Shown here piece by piece: positions 12,134 through 24,330 of a DNA stretch of 64,000 nucleotides. Location of the stretch: the NCBI GenBank assembly GCA_010909165.1, contig VJWM01000209.1:186001-250000 (forward strand), given 5' to 3'. Position 1 is the stretch's first letter; each line of letters starts with the position of its first letter. This DNA comes from Anthoceros angustus. Taxonomy: Eukaryota; Streptophyta; Anthocerotopsida; Anthocerotales; Anthocerotaceae. The notes below the pieces were generated by a model. That model had not been told where the DNA came from, made no database searches, and worked only from the letters and a program-made list of their open reading frames with translations. The position numbers were made by a program, and so were the translations under genes.

Positions 12134-15100
12134 TTAGGAAATTGACGTAATTATCTGATTGAAAACGTAATTTTCACGACCACTTGGCTTGATTGGCGGT
12201 ACAAAGATCATTCTTGGCAACCAATTGATGAAGCGAGGACTTGGACGAAATTGTCCTTCGCAAGGTGACAACCTAATAAAATACAACCATTGATTTTCAA
12301 TGTACTGATTAATAAAGAGCATAAGAAAACTTACCAATCGACGGATTTTCGCAGAGAGCGTGCAAATATCTCGAGACACATTCTTCTCGCTCGTTCTCTT
12401 TTCCACTGCAGTCTTGAACCTCTCTTGCCGCCTATCTGCCGCTTTGATGCTTAATGTGCTCTTGTCTCCTCTCCACATTTCTCCGCCTGGATCTCAAGGG
12501 CTTTCTCTCTTTGCTTAGAGACTCGTAATTCAACCGCTACGCCTGTCTCTCTATAAGAGCCTCCAAATCCTTTTGTCGAAACTCCAATTCTGCTTCCTAT
12601 CATACTCCACCTCATTCCGTAATCTCAAGCCACCGCTCAAAGCCACTTCCATTTCCATTTGCAGTCACAGGCTGCAATACAATATCCAGAGGTGCTACCA
12701 CAGCCACATTTCTGTCCTGGTTAACTTCAGATGACTGATCACACTCACTATGCACAATGCCCTCCAACAGAGGGACCAGTGCATCAACTTCCCTCAGAGC
12801 TGTATCAATGTTGAAATGAGGGACAGTAAGGCTGCTTCCACTAGTCGCAGGATTCACAACCTGCCAAGATAAACATAATCAGGAAACTCCAAAAGAAGTG
12901 AAAACAAACAAACAGACAAAGAATCAACCTTGTCAACATATGGAATTTCACTAGAACACCCAGTTGGTCTCATATCCATCAGATGCCTTGGCCACGCTTT
13001 CGGGAGGTATGTTTGCAACCAAAAACACGCCTCCCACGCCCATAACAGAGACCGATGATTAAACAGATCCAACATGGCGACGCAACCAAGGAACGACAAT
13101 ACCAACTCGAACTTGACAAAGTGGACCACATGGTGCGAAAACTCGTTCGGTCCGACATTGTTCAAAGGTCCGCTTTCATGATGAACAGAGTTGCTACGAG
13201 ACCTAACACACAAAACAAGTCGACAGGATTAGTCAAAACAAGTCCCTACAAACTTGCAACAAATCTCAAACACTTACATTGTTAACTGTTGCACTCGCGA
13301 TCTTGGTGACTAGAAAATACAATTTCGAGTCACATTGAGGACAGTTGACGGAAGAACACCCTTAAATCATCCCGCATCCGATTCTTCAAAAGCTCGATAG
13401 GATCGCCGTTCACCGTGAACAAGGACTCTTCGCACTGTTTGCTTGACCGCATTCCATATCTCGCAAACCATATCGAACATCGAAGGAACATACAAAGGAC
13501 TCAAATGTCACAAGCTTTCAAAACATATTACCTTGAGAATCCAGCATCCGTTTTATGGCCAGTCACACTTCTCCCAGCATCAGAAGGCACCTGAGCCATC
13601 GTCAAACGTGTAATCATTGTTACACGGCAGCTCTTATTGGTGTAATAGCCAACGAGCCCAGTTGCTTCAGCCATGGTCTTCATGAACCTTGACAACATTC
13701 CTTTTGAAACACGAAGTTTTGCATACCAAGCCTAGCCAAAAACAAAACAAAGAAAATACAAACCACAAAACTTAAGCCCAATAACAACAAACTTACATTT
13801 GATCTTGGGTTATCAATTGTTGAATTGAACAAAACCCCGAATTGATGATTTTTGTCGTTGCACCACTTGGGAGAGTGTTCAATAATGACTCTAAAAGTTT
13901 CGATAACATCGTCAGAATCTTGACCTTTTGACGAAATGCTCACTGGTAATTCTTCATGTCCACTTTATAATTTTTGAAAGCCGTTCTTGATACCGCAAAT
14001 AAAAGCGAGCTTAATTGACATCAAAACAACCAAAACATACAAGACGTCAAAGATACAATGAACAAAACAACCAAAACATCTCGAACAAAAGGTCCTCGAA
14101 TCACGAGAGAACGAGAAGTCCTCGATGAGCGGTTATGTAACTCTTCACCACCTCGAACTCCAAACTGGTCATGCAAAAATATGCACACCGCAAACAATAG
14201 AGCAGACCTCCGGTTAAAACCATAAATGAACAATCAAAGTGCACCCCCTAAACCAACAATATTACCTTTTTTGAGCCCCCCGCCCAAATGAGCATTGATG
14301 ATCTCTGTGTGAAAGAATCCGTCGCTCATCATCATCAGAAATCAACTTCACCTCTTTTCGACATGACACAATCCCAAGGTCCTTGCTGATTTTCATGGAC
14401 GCAACCAACGCTGCCTGGGACCCATGGAAAATTCCATGAAACATGTTGATCACCGGAACATCAGAACCAAGCCGGCTTTGGTTCAAGATGCACTTCCTTG
14501 TTAAAATTCGGTTAAAACCACGAAAGAAAGACATCAACCTGCACAAGAGAGAATCAGAAATCAGTCATGTGAATGAAAGTCAGAACTATCAAAATCAACA
14601 AGTCAAAAACATCACTACTTACGCTTCGGAGAAAATCTCCGTTGTCCTTGATTCGAACTTGATGGAAAAAGGATATCGAATAAGATTTAGATCCTTGTAA
14701 GGAATATCCTCAGAGATCCCATCCCCGACCCCACTCACTTTCATAAAGGCCCAGACGACTTGACACCGCTTATTCCGCGCTTTGGACCTATCCTCCCCAC
14801 CACTCAAGCATCATTCACAGCCTCCTCGGGACTATTGGGTCAAATCCGCTCTAAAATTGCTTCATCATCAATTTCCTCCATACCCATGGCAAAGTCATCT
14901 TGGGATCATCACACTTTAGCCTCTCAAACATATCAAGCACTTCTTGATCGTGGATGACTGTGGTCGAACCACAACAGCATGGAAAATCGCCCAGTAAAGC
15001 ATTCTGCTCAACGGCAGCACACAAATCTCTAGACTCAGAGTTTTGGCGACTCACAACCATGGGATCGCTTATCAAGAAATCATTCTCCCCACAACCGGAC

Positions 15101-15425
15101 CCCTCTCTCGATAATCGGGACATAGTTAGTAATCTGCAAGAGGACCTTCAACCAAAGCCACAGTCGAGTGTCCACCCTTCTCCTCTCGAACAAACTCACC
15201 GCACGTCGAGCGTCCTTCTTGGATGAAAATCGCCTTGGCGGTTAAAAGTCTTTTGGGAACTAAGTTCCTTCACTGCACCAAGACACCATCAACTTTACCA
15301 TCATCCCGCAGCGGATGAGTTGCGATGCGAAGCGGATTTGACACTGTAGTATATGGCTTGGCCATAACTTCACCAGGATCCTTGTTTTCTTCCCGCCCGG
15401 CCCGGGGTTTTCTTTTAGGAGCCAT
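12134..15425 (-). CDS. Crypton-type tyrosine recombinase, C-terminal exons (CR-A)
   Basis: Read leftward, the exons begin with a basic MAPKRKP start (about 15425). A core-binding domain follows, with EDIPYKDLNLI (about 14700) and, in sister copies, SFFHQVRNLK and TLMSFFRGFNRIL. After MKISKDLG and VKLISDDDERRI comes catalytic box I, LHDQFGVRGGEE (about 14150). The next recognised exon has WYAKLRVSKGML and TNKSCRVTMITRL, then VTGHKTDAGFS (13535-13740). This order and spacing match DUF3504/Crypton recombinases (R...HxxR...GHxx...Y), with K in place of the first box II histidine. The exon at 13330-13459 completes the site with SRYG and ends at TGA. Small indels break several exons, so the model is partial. 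More open exons (RPSPRFINWLPRMIFV, about 12200) may be a C-terminal extension or another transcript. Confidence 0.65.
13330..13459 (-). CDS. Terminal exon carrying the candidate catalytic tyrosine
   Basis: After an acceptor TTTGCGAG, this exon joins the preceding GGATTCTCAAG donor in phase. It gives TGHKTDAGFS-R-Y-G and then 41 further residues to a TGA. The tyrosine lies 9 residues after the GHK histidine, the spacing expected of tyrosine recombinases. The tail (PIELLKNRMRDDLRVFF) looks like a short amphipathic helix. In CR-B the corresponding tyrosine codon context is broken (ATATGACC). Confidence 0.6.
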
Positions 15426-18356
15426 CGCAAAAGCGAAAAGATTAGAGTGGTCAAGGAACTTGACAACACAAACATCCTAGTTGACAAAAGACAAAATAAA
15501 AAACACTTACATGGTGTTGAACTTCCATAGGAACTCAAGGGTCTAACAATTGATTATAAAACAATCGAAGACGAGGATAGGGATGGGGGGATATGGCACA
15601 CATTCATTGAATATACACATTGTTAAATATTGAAATCCTCCACTTTTGGTTAGTGAGAAGATAACTCCTTTTCAAACAACACCCACATACTTCCGTAATA
15701 GAAGACTTTGTCGGCAAGTTAGATTTAAGAGAAAACAAACAAAATAAGGTTATCCGCAGACATACAAACAAGAATGCATAACAAACTACGAGATTCAATC
15801 ATGACTTCAAATTCAGTGAAATGGTTATCCCGATTCAGATGCACGTAATCGTTGCTGTCAACCCTTCACACGATGAACAATAAAGCCTACACACAAAAGA
15901 ATTAGATTATTCACAGAGAACTCACAGCAAAAAGACAACGAGGTAATTATCAATGAGGAGAAATCATCAAGTTTAAAATACTCAATAATATACTGGGTTA
16001 CACCAACAAAACGCCTTATACGAGAGCTTGTTCAACAAGCAAGGACCTTAGAATAAGAATGAGACAAACGATTGAACCCGACAATGCACGACAATTAATA
16101 AACACGAATTCAACAAAGACTTGTTGAATTCGCAAGATAACAAAAAAGCATTTTTAAACAAAAGAACATTACAAAGCGAACAACAAAAGACGCTTTTTAC
16201 CAAACAAGGTCCCAAATGTGTCACACGTCCAAACCTTGATCGCATCAAAAGATGAGAGAGTAAGATCACAAGCAAGGCAACGCTCCAGAAAGAAGAGAAG
16301 GCAAGATTTTGCATCGACACAACAACAAACAAACGACATAACCATGACACAAAAGACAAATGTAAATCATTGTCAAACTTGACAAAGTAACCAACCTTTC
16401 TTACGCCCAACAACCTCTTGCACCGATTACTCCTGCTTCAAAAAGGAATAGAAGACAATAAGAACATCGCTCAACATTATAAACAATGAAAGCATCAAGA
16501 GAAGATAACATACATTTTCCAATAAGAACATATGCGTAAACGCAGAGAAACCTTGACACAAAAGACATTTGATGACTTACCAAAGTGGTCCCGATCTATA
16601 ACCGCCACTTCAAACGAAAACTTGATCGCATCAAAACACAATGGAGAGGGTTACAACACACGAGCAAAGCGAAGTGTCAGAACAAAGACTTGAACAGCAA
16701 AGTCGCTAACGAACATTTTAAAACCATAAACAAAATTACGAACAAACAGAATCAAACTAAATAACAAACGATTTAACGATAGAGACAAGAAGACGGCAAG
16801 ACAAAAGAACCTTCAAACAGAAACCATGGAACCACAACAAAACAGCGACGATAAAGGGACACTTCCACAAAACAAACAATCAAGCAATACGAGATTTTGC
16901 AAGAGAAAGAACACAAGTATCACATATGCAAAAATGAACAAAAGTAAGCCTAGCCAACCAGAAGCTCGAAAGCATCGAAGAATTACCTGGTCGCTTACAT
17001 GAGAGGAAGTAACACCATCGACAACGTAAAAAGCAAGATCAAGAACAACGCAAACTACGAACGAGAAATCAAATAGAACAACAAAGACTAGGGACATACA
17101 AATCGATAACATCTTAGCGGTCTTTCCTAAGAAAGATAAACAATCACGCAGGCAAAGAACAACATAAACAACAGACAAAATACACAAAACATCCTACGAT
17201 GTATATAGAAACTTGAATACACTACCACCAGAGGTAGACAAAACAGAAAGCAAAACTAGAAAACAAAGAATGAAACACAAAAGCCAAATACACTACTCCC
17301 AGAGTAAAGCAACAAAACCGCAAAAACAACAAGACACAAAACAACAAGACACAAAACAACGTGAACGCAGATGGCCTTCAAATAAAGAAAAGGCCTTAAG
17401 AAAGAAACCTTGGCCTTTACCAAACAACCTTGGCCTTGGACTAAGCAAGCACATGGACCTTAGATAAAAGACACCTTGGCCTTGAACATGGGAACCCCTT
17501 GAAAAAGAACCTTCAAACAGAAAGCAAAACACCTTGGCCTCAAACAAACTTTACGACACCTTGGCCTTGAACAACAGAAAGGCCTTAACATTGGAAAGGG
17601 CCTGAAAGAAACCTTGGCCCCAAAACTTAAACGACCTTAGCGAACCTAGAACACCTTGGCCTTCAAATGAGCTACACAAAACATCCTACGATGTATATAG
17701 AAACTTGAATACCACCATAGAGGTAGACAAAACACGAACCCGAACAGACTAGAAAACAAAGAATGAAAGGACAAAGCGCCAAATACACTACTCCGTAGCA
17801 ACGAAACAACAAAACCGCACAAAACAACAAGACACAAAACAACAAGACACAAAACAACAAAACAACGTGAACGCAGATGGCCAGCACAAATAGAAAGGCC
17901 TTAACCTTGCGAATAAACCTTGGCCTTGCCAAAACAACCTTGGCCTGGACTAAGCAAGCACATGGACCTTAGAGGCAAAGACACCTTGGCAACATGGGAA
18001 CCCCTTGGCCTCAAAAGAACCTTCAAACAGAAAGAACACTTGGCCTTCAAAACAAACTTTACCGACACCTTGGCCTTGAACAAATGAGAAAGGCCTTAAC
18101 ATTGGAAAGGGCCTGAAAGAAACCTTGGCCCCAAAACTTAAAACCTAGCCTAGCGAACCTAGAACACCTTGGCCTTCAAATGAGCTCTAGACCTTAGCCT
18201 TGAGGAACCAAACACGCTATTGAAACTAGAACTAAAACAGCCTCCTTCAAACAGAGGACCTTGGCCTACGAAACTAAACACGAGCAAAACACCTAAGCCT
18301 TGGAGAGGACCACCTGGACTTGAAAAGACAGAATGACAAAAGAACTCCGATGAAAG
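15426..18356 (-). other. 5' part of the recombinase transcription unit, repeated small exons
   Basis: This region lies between the TATA box and the recombinase exons. It contains modules of about 395 bp, each with a short exon of the type SFEVAVIDRDHFG flanked by TTTTGTGCAG/TTTTGATGCAG acceptors and GGTAAGT-like donors. Counterparts in CR-C lie at 45.4-46.0 kb. Upstream of these are arrays rich in CCTTGGCCTT. A TATA-proximal segment is duplicated in tandem (17180-17670 and 17672-18180). Long open frames here run on the A-rich strand and are not supported as genes. Confidence 0.45.
17180..18180. repeat. Tandem duplication, unit about 492 bp, CCTTGGCCTT-rich
   Basis: ACACAAAACATCCTACGATG starts near 17181 and again near 17674, and both blocks end with ACACCTTGGCCTTCAAATGA. 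The inverted element CR-C has this segment only once, so the duplication is specific to CR-A. Confidence 0.75.
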
Positions 18357-18369
18357 CCATTTATATAGG
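18357..18369 (-). promoter_or_regulatory. TATA box of the recombinase gene (CR-A)
   Basis: CCTATATAAATGG on the minus strand is preceded by TTTAGGGTTTGCTGG, and the same block is conserved in CR-C at 44115. It lies about 3 kb upstream of the first recognisable recombinase exon. Conservation in both copies among otherwise divergent flanks supports a promoter. Confidence 0.6.
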
Positions 18370-18839
18370 CCAGCAAACCCTAAATATTCTCACCTGGCGC
18401 CGTTTTCTACCTTGGTTTGAATTTACAACCTCCCGAGCCCAATTCCAAACCACCGAGGTTTGCCATTCACCCCTGCTCAACCAAACCTAGATTCAATTTT
18501 CCAAACCTAGCCTAGGCACCAAACCTAATCTCCAACCCCGATGCGGGAACGTTACCGCCAACCAGACCGCCACGCACGCCCACCATCGAACCATCTAGAA
18601 CCCTAACTTTCGAAAACAAAGATGCACATAGGGTTAGTGGTCACGCCCAACACGCCGCCAGTCGCACGCTCGCTTCCTCCCGATATCACCCTGCCGAGTG
18701 ACCATTCGCTCACTGAGTCCCTGGAGAAGGTCCGCGCAATCTTCCTCATCTGTCACGCCCACTACATGCGTCGATGCATCGCCCGCTAGTTCCATCTAGG
18801 TCGCCAGCGCCTTTCAGCCGCAAACCATCTCGACACGCC

Positions 18840-19580
18840 TTGCGCACACCGGTCACCCATCTCCTTCCACCGCCAACACGACATCAAGAAGTCGAGGTCT
18901 CCTGGGTAGCGCCGCCACACTTACGCCTCTTCTTTGTTTTCTCATTCGCAACCACGCGGTTTTACTCCGTCGGTAGCAATCGCCAGCCCGCTGGTCGCTT
19001 CTTGCTGATGCTGAAAGTCTCGAGACATAGCCGCACAAAACCTCGACGCCCTCCGTGGGTACGCTCGCACGCTACGCCTGTCTCTTCTTTGTTTTCGTTG
19101 CAGCCCATTGAACGCCACTGTCGTCTTTGCTTCCGTTTCGCTCGCAGCTGTAATCGCCGTGAGTTTGCTGCGCCATGATTTAATTTGGGGTCTCATAAAC
19201 AAAACCTCGACGCCCTCCGTGGGTACGTTGTCCAATTTACGCCGCTTTTTCTTTGTTTTTCGCACCAATTGCCAACGCCATCTTGCCTTTACTTCCGCCT
19301 CGCTCGGTAGCCTCGTAATCGCCATCGTCCGCTTCGCTTCCTTGCTTGATTTAGCTGAAGTCTCGAGACATAGCCGCACAAAACTCGACGGCCCCTCCGT
19401 GGGTACGTTGTCACACGCCACGCCGCGTCTCTTCTTTTTGTTTTCGTTGCAGCCCAATGCAACTGTCGCGTGGCTTTTGCTTCGCCTCGGATAGCTGTAG
19501 CGTGAGTTTGTTGCAACCGCCTTGCTTATCAAGTGATTTGTTGTTGCGTATATCGAGACATCGCACAAAACCGCCTGTGG
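18840..19580 (+). repeat. Four tandem modules of about 170 bp, each with a putative microexon
   Basis: The block TCGAGACATAGCCGCACAAA, a CGTGGGTACG core, TTTGTTTTCGTTGCAG, a short segment (for example CGCCACTGTCGTCTTTGC) and GTGAGTTTG is repeated four times with divergence. Each has a good 3' splice site (pyrimidine tract plus GCAG) and a GTGAGT donor about 55-70 bp later. Matching modules in CR-C lie at 43.0-43.56 kb in inverted orientation. They may be alternative first exons of the rightward element gene. Confidence 0.5.
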
Positions 19581-20283
19581 TCCACTGAGAAGTAAGTTCG
19601 CCTACAGTTGCCAACCACCTTACTTCCATTTGCTTGTTTTTCAAAGTCCGCATCGCGAGTAAGCGTGTCCTCGATAGTGTTGTCTCCGATCTGGCGTTTG
19701 CATCGGCTTAATCTTCGCTTTTTCCTAGATCACCGGAAACACGCCTAGTGTGGTGTCCGCAGGTCCAACCACACGAAAACACAACCGTAAGTCACCTCCA
19801 TCACGCATGCGAGTTAAAGAAGCATGCTTGTCAAATGTTATCGCGGGCATGGTAGTGCATGCTAGTTGCTGCATACGATGCGAGTCACGCCGCAGACGCC
19901 ACTGCATGTTGACGTGTCATGCAGCGTGTCGAGTCAACGCCAGTAGATGCTTGAGTGGCATGCCGCAAAACGCGGATGCCGCAACACGCGATCGGACTTT
20001 GTAAACTCACGCCTCTCCTCTTTCGTGAATTGCGCAGCCAAAGGTCACGCAAGAAGGCGCCACTCTAGTGTAAGCCCGCTCCAATTCTCAACTTGTTGCA
20101 CCTTCATGCGCCTTGTTCACCGATTTGATTTGATTCTCCACATGATTCTAATGATTTTTTGAATCGGGATGGAATCGAGAACAAGCAATAACGATTTTCA
20201 AATCCAAGAAGGTACTTGATTGTTATTCGCATACGCTTCTTACTTTGCTTTTACTTTTACTAATATCTATGTGTCAACCCCTC

Positions 20284-21668
20284 AGACAAGAACTACATGA
20301 CGCCACCGTGAGCGCCACTCGACAAATTACTTCCCACCCATGGGGATCCAGGATATGACGCTAACAGAGTTTGAACCACCACCGGAGATAAGAAAGATCG
20401 TAGAAAAGGTATTCGTGAAAATGATTGAGTCCTGTATGTTCTCGTTGGTCGAGTCTAACAAAACCCGTGGGTTGCGCCTCTCATGAGCACACAATGTTCT
20501 CGTGATGGACAAACAAGACCTTAAGCATCTTTGCGAGATGCCCGCCATTGAATAAGATAAAGAAGGTAAGCACTTTTCTTTAATTCATAAACTTGATCTA
20601 ATTATGCTCAAATCCAAAATCTTAACCCTAAATTTATCTCGCAGGATATCAAAAGAACCTTGAACAATGACTCAATTGAGCCGAAACGCACACTTGTGGA
20701 AAGGTTTAATGGACACCGATTTCAATGCAAACAATGTTGGAGGGATATCAAAGTTCAATCCAGCGATCGGAGGTAATCAAATTAATACATTCATACCTTC
20801 TTTGCTTCTTCACATTGACCTTCTTATAACTTGGCATTACTGTATCGCCGGAAAACAAGTCGCTGCAAAAACATAAAGGACAAAGTCGATAAGATTGACA
20901 ACAACATTGACAACGCAGCCATCTCCAATCGTATACAAAAGTATTAGTATATAATGTGCATTAATATGATTTTGGTTTAAGAAATTAATGATTTTGGTTT
21001 TGATCGTGCAAAAAGAGAAAATTGATGACTTCAGGAGGATGGACCAACTTACGGGCCGTCACTTGAGTTCACCGAGTTTGGAAAGTGGATGAGCAATTTT
21101 CAATATCCACCACTTTTTCAAGACTTTAAAGATAAGTATTCTGCAATTTGGGAGCATAGTCTAAAAGAGCAAGTACAGCCCATCTTGAATGAAGATGGGT
21201 CCAACCCAACATTCGAGCAGTACAGACAAATCCAAGCAAGTAAGCCGCGATAACTTCTCTTTTCTCTATTATTTTCATTACATATAATTCTATGTAATGT
21301 AATTCTGTATGCATTGAATGCAGAGATAGGGGCAGCAATTGAAAATAAGGAGTTGAAAACGACAGACTTGTTGTCTCTCATGGAAGAACCAGAGACAACT
21401 AAAAACATTCAAAAGGTACATCGTTTGAAAGGTAATATCTGCTTGCATTCCAAAAAAAATTCTAATGTTTATGTTTCTTCGGAACATACGATCACATTTC
21501 CGCAGTGCGGGGAATCTTCACAGCACGTGTTTAACGCTTGTCGAAAAGGTATATGCAAAGAAAGATCTTCTCCGAATTGAAATGGAGGTAAATGACTAAT
21601 TACTTTTACTTTTTGTTTGTAGTTATCGGAGAATCAAAACGAGTTGTTTTCACTCTTTGAGGTGAGTA
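20284..21668 (+). pseudogene. Second gene of the CR element, first tandem copy
   Basis: The plus strand has a chain of short exon-like open segments with GT-AG borders. They include THGDPGYDANAEFEPP (read best in CR-C) and MDKQDLKHLCEMPA. The exon at 20645-20772 has HRFQCKQCWRDIKVQSS, a CX2C that could be half a zinc finger. Next comes a coiled-coil-like KDKVDKIDNNIDNAAISNR. The exon at about 21033-21239 reads GPSLEFTEFGKWMSNFQYPP and DKYSAIWEHSLKEQV. The exon at about 21323-21415 has AAIENKELKTTDLLSLMEEP. The open frame in the two longest exons is clean in this copy. I do not recognise the family; a DNA-binding or structural partner of the recombinase is a guess. This copy has a premature stop in its first exon. 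Confidence 0.45.
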
Positions 21669-23830
21669 CTAAAGTTAAAAATAGATAAGTTTTATATATG
21701 AATTCGACAATGGTTTAAATTGCGAAATATTCTCGCTTGATGAAATATTGAAATGATAATACATTTATCGGACCATACAATCAGCAGCTCAAAAGTACTA
21801 TTCAAGAGACGGACACGTAACCATATTACACTCCATCTACTCCAATAGAATATGTGTGATTTAACCAAAACTATTTTGATTAGAGCCTAATTACGGTGGC
21901 GATGATAATCCTTTTATTGTGTAAAAGGATTGAAAAAAAGCAAAAAGACTGATGTGAAGGTAAAGAGAAGAGAAATGACATATAAGCGGGTGGTATAGGC
22001 ACCCGCCTAAATAGTTCAGACTGCTCCGCCTGCCGCAATGAGCTGCCTCGGCCCCTGCACTCCCCGCCGCCTTGCGGGGAACGGACGCGCCAAGACGGCA
22101 GAACGGTCCCGGCCACCACCGGAGATAAGAAAGATCGTAGAAAAGGTATTCGTGAAAATGATTGCGTTAGTCTGTATGTTCTCGTTGGTCGAGTCTAACA
22201 AAACCCGTGGGTTGCGCCTCTCATGAGCACACAATGTTCTCGTGATGGACAAACAAGACCTTAAGCATCTTTATGAGATGCCCGCCATTGAATAAGATAA
22301 AGAAGGTAAGCACTTTTCTTTAATTCATAAACTTGATCTAATTATGCTCAAATCCAAAATCTTAACCCTAAATTTATCTCGCAGGATATCAAAAGAACCT
22401 TGAACAATGACTCAATTGAGCCGAAACGCACACTTGTGGAAAGGTTTAATGGACACCGATTTCAATGCAAACAATGTTGGAGGGATATCAAAGTTCAATC
22501 CAGCGATCGGAGGTAATCAAATTAATACATTCATACCTTCTTTGCTTCTTCACATTGACCTTCTTATAACTTGGCATTACGTATCGCGGAAAACAAGTCG
22601 CTGCAAAAACATAAAGGACAAAGTCGATAAGATTGACAACAACATTGACAACGCAGCCATCTCCAATCGTATACAAAAGTATTAGTATATAATGCATTAA
22701 TATGATTTTGGTTTAAGAAATTAATGATTTTGGTTTTGATCGTGCAAAAAGAGAAAATTGATGACTTCAGGAGGATGGACCAACTTACGGGCCGTCACTT
22801 GAGTTCACCGAGTTTGGAAAGTGGATGAGCAATTTTCAATATCCACCACTTTTCAAGACTTTAAAGATAAGTATTCGCAATTTGGGAGCATAGTCTAAAA
22901 GAGCAACCATATCTTGAATGAAGATGGGTCCAACCCAACATTCGAGCAAGACAGACAAATCCAAGCAAGTAAGATAACTTCTCTTTTCTCTATTATTTTC
23001 ATTACATATAATTCTATGTAATGTAATTGTATGCATTGAATGCGAGATAGGGGCAGCAATTGAAAATAAGGAGTTGAAAACGACTTGTTGTCTCTCATGG
23101 AAGAACCAGAGACAACTAAAAACATTCAAAAGGTACATCGTTTGAAAGGTAATATCCGCTTGCATTCCAAAAAATTCTAATGTTTATGTTTCTTCGTAAC
23201 ATACGATCACATTTCAGCAGGGAATCTTCACAGACGTGTTTAACGCTTGTCGAAAAGGTATATGCAAAGAAAGATCTTCTCCGAATTGAAATGGAGGTAA
23301 ATGACTAATTACTTTTACTTTTTGTTTGTAGTTATCGGAGAATCAAAACGAGTTGTTTTCACTCTTTGAGGTGAGTACTAAAGTTAAAAATAGATAAGTT
23401 TTATATATGAATTCGACAATGGTTTAAATTGCGAAATATTCTCGCTTGATGAAATATTGAAATGATAATACATTTATCGGACCATACAATCAGCAGCTCA
23501 AAAGTACTATTCAAGAGACGGACACGTAACCATATTACACTCCATCTACTCCAATAGAATATGTGTGATTTAACCAAAACTATTTTGATTAGAGCCTAAT
23601 TACGGTGGCGATGATAATCCTTTTATTGTGTAAAAGGATTGAAAAAAAGCAAAAGACTGATGTGAAGGTAAAGAGAAGAGAAATGACATATAAGCCGGGT
23701 GGTATAGGCACCCGCCTAAATAGTTCAGACTGCTCCGCCTGCCGCAATGAGCTGCCTCGGCCCCTGCACTCCCCGCCGCCTTGCGGGGAACGGACGCGCC
23801 AAGACGGCAGAACGGTCCCGGCCACCACCG
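20376..23830. repeat. Tandem duplication, units of about 1737 and 1709 bp
   Basis: The first unit runs 20376-22112 and the second 22113-23821. The junction and both outer borders share CCACCACCG: in TTGAACCACCACCGGAG at the left, at 22113-22121, and in CCGGCCACCACCGTTCC at the right. A 9-bp microhomology at the joint is what unequal exchange or template switching would leave. CR-C holds a single unit. Confidence 0.85.
22113..23400 (+). pseudogene. Second gene of the CR element, duplicated copy
   Basis: This is a direct tandem repeat of 20376-22112 that has diverged by small indels. The exon equivalent to 21033-21239 is frame-broken here (the Q/F and W residues of SAIWEHSLKEQ are lost), and the DNA of the upstream first exon is missing because the duplication starts inside it. 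It is unlikely to encode a complete product. Confidence 0.5.
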
Positions 23831-24029
23831 TTCCGCGTGACGCGCCGCTCTCAATACTTGTTGCACCTTCATGCGCAGGCATATGGCAATGCACCTCAAG
23901 TACACGCACATCGATTCCTGGCCTGATCTTGGTGTCGGCGTACCTGGGTCGATTCTTGACATACCCATGTCTATCCGTTCTCCCTTATCCTTGAATCAGG
24001 TCAAGAGTAAAATACTCTTGTTTCTCCCT

Positions 24030-24330
24030 TGTTGGTTGGCCTTAAAAGGCCCCCCTGTGGAGGCCTCATTCCTCTCCTTGGTATGGGCTTCTTGGCCTCC
24101 TCTCCTGGCCTTGGCCTTGGGCTTGGGCTTCGCCTCCTCCTGGCCTTGACTTGGGCTTCGCCTCTCTCCTGGCCTTGGGCTTGGGCTTCTTCGCCTCCTT
24201 GGCCTTGGCCTTGGCCTTGGGCTTCCTTTTGCTCTCCTTGGCCTTGGCCTTGGGCTTCGCCTCCTCTCCTTGGCTGGCCTTGGCCTCCTCTCCTTGGCCT
24301 TGGGCGTAAGTCGCGGCCTCGTCTGGGGCC
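24030..24330 (+). repeat. GC-rich low-complexity tract (CCTTGGCCTTGGGCTTCG)
   Basis: The tract is an imperfect repeat of CCTTGG, GGGCTTCG and CTCCTCTCC. It translates to Leu/Trp/Ala-rich nonsense on the plus strand. It separates CR-A from CR-B and is related to the AAGGCCAAGG tracts inside the elements. Confidence 0.7.

Larger units (their letters stand above)
11554..24080 (-). mobile_element. CR-A: large Crypton-like tyrosine-recombinase element
   Basis: The boundaries come from comparing copies. The left end (near GTAAAGTCGCG) is shared with the start of CR-B at about 24306. The right end is where homology with the inverted copy CR-C stops (about 40090). The element carries a leftward tyrosine-recombinase gene driven from a TATA box at about 18360 and a rightward unrecognised gene from about 19 kb. 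GTAAAATCATCTACCATCAA recurs in the sub-terminal left end. Two extra internal tandem duplications (about 0.49 and 1.74 kb) inflate this copy. I could not see clear terminal inverted repeats or a target-site duplication, which fits tyrosine-recombinase elements but also leaves the ends inferred. Confidence 0.6.

Noticed and set aside
16048-17187. Hydrophobic minus-strand ORFs resembling membrane proteins
   Set aside because: They arise from T-rich intron and leader sequence of the CR element; the frames are not conserved in CR-C, whereas splice-like signals are.
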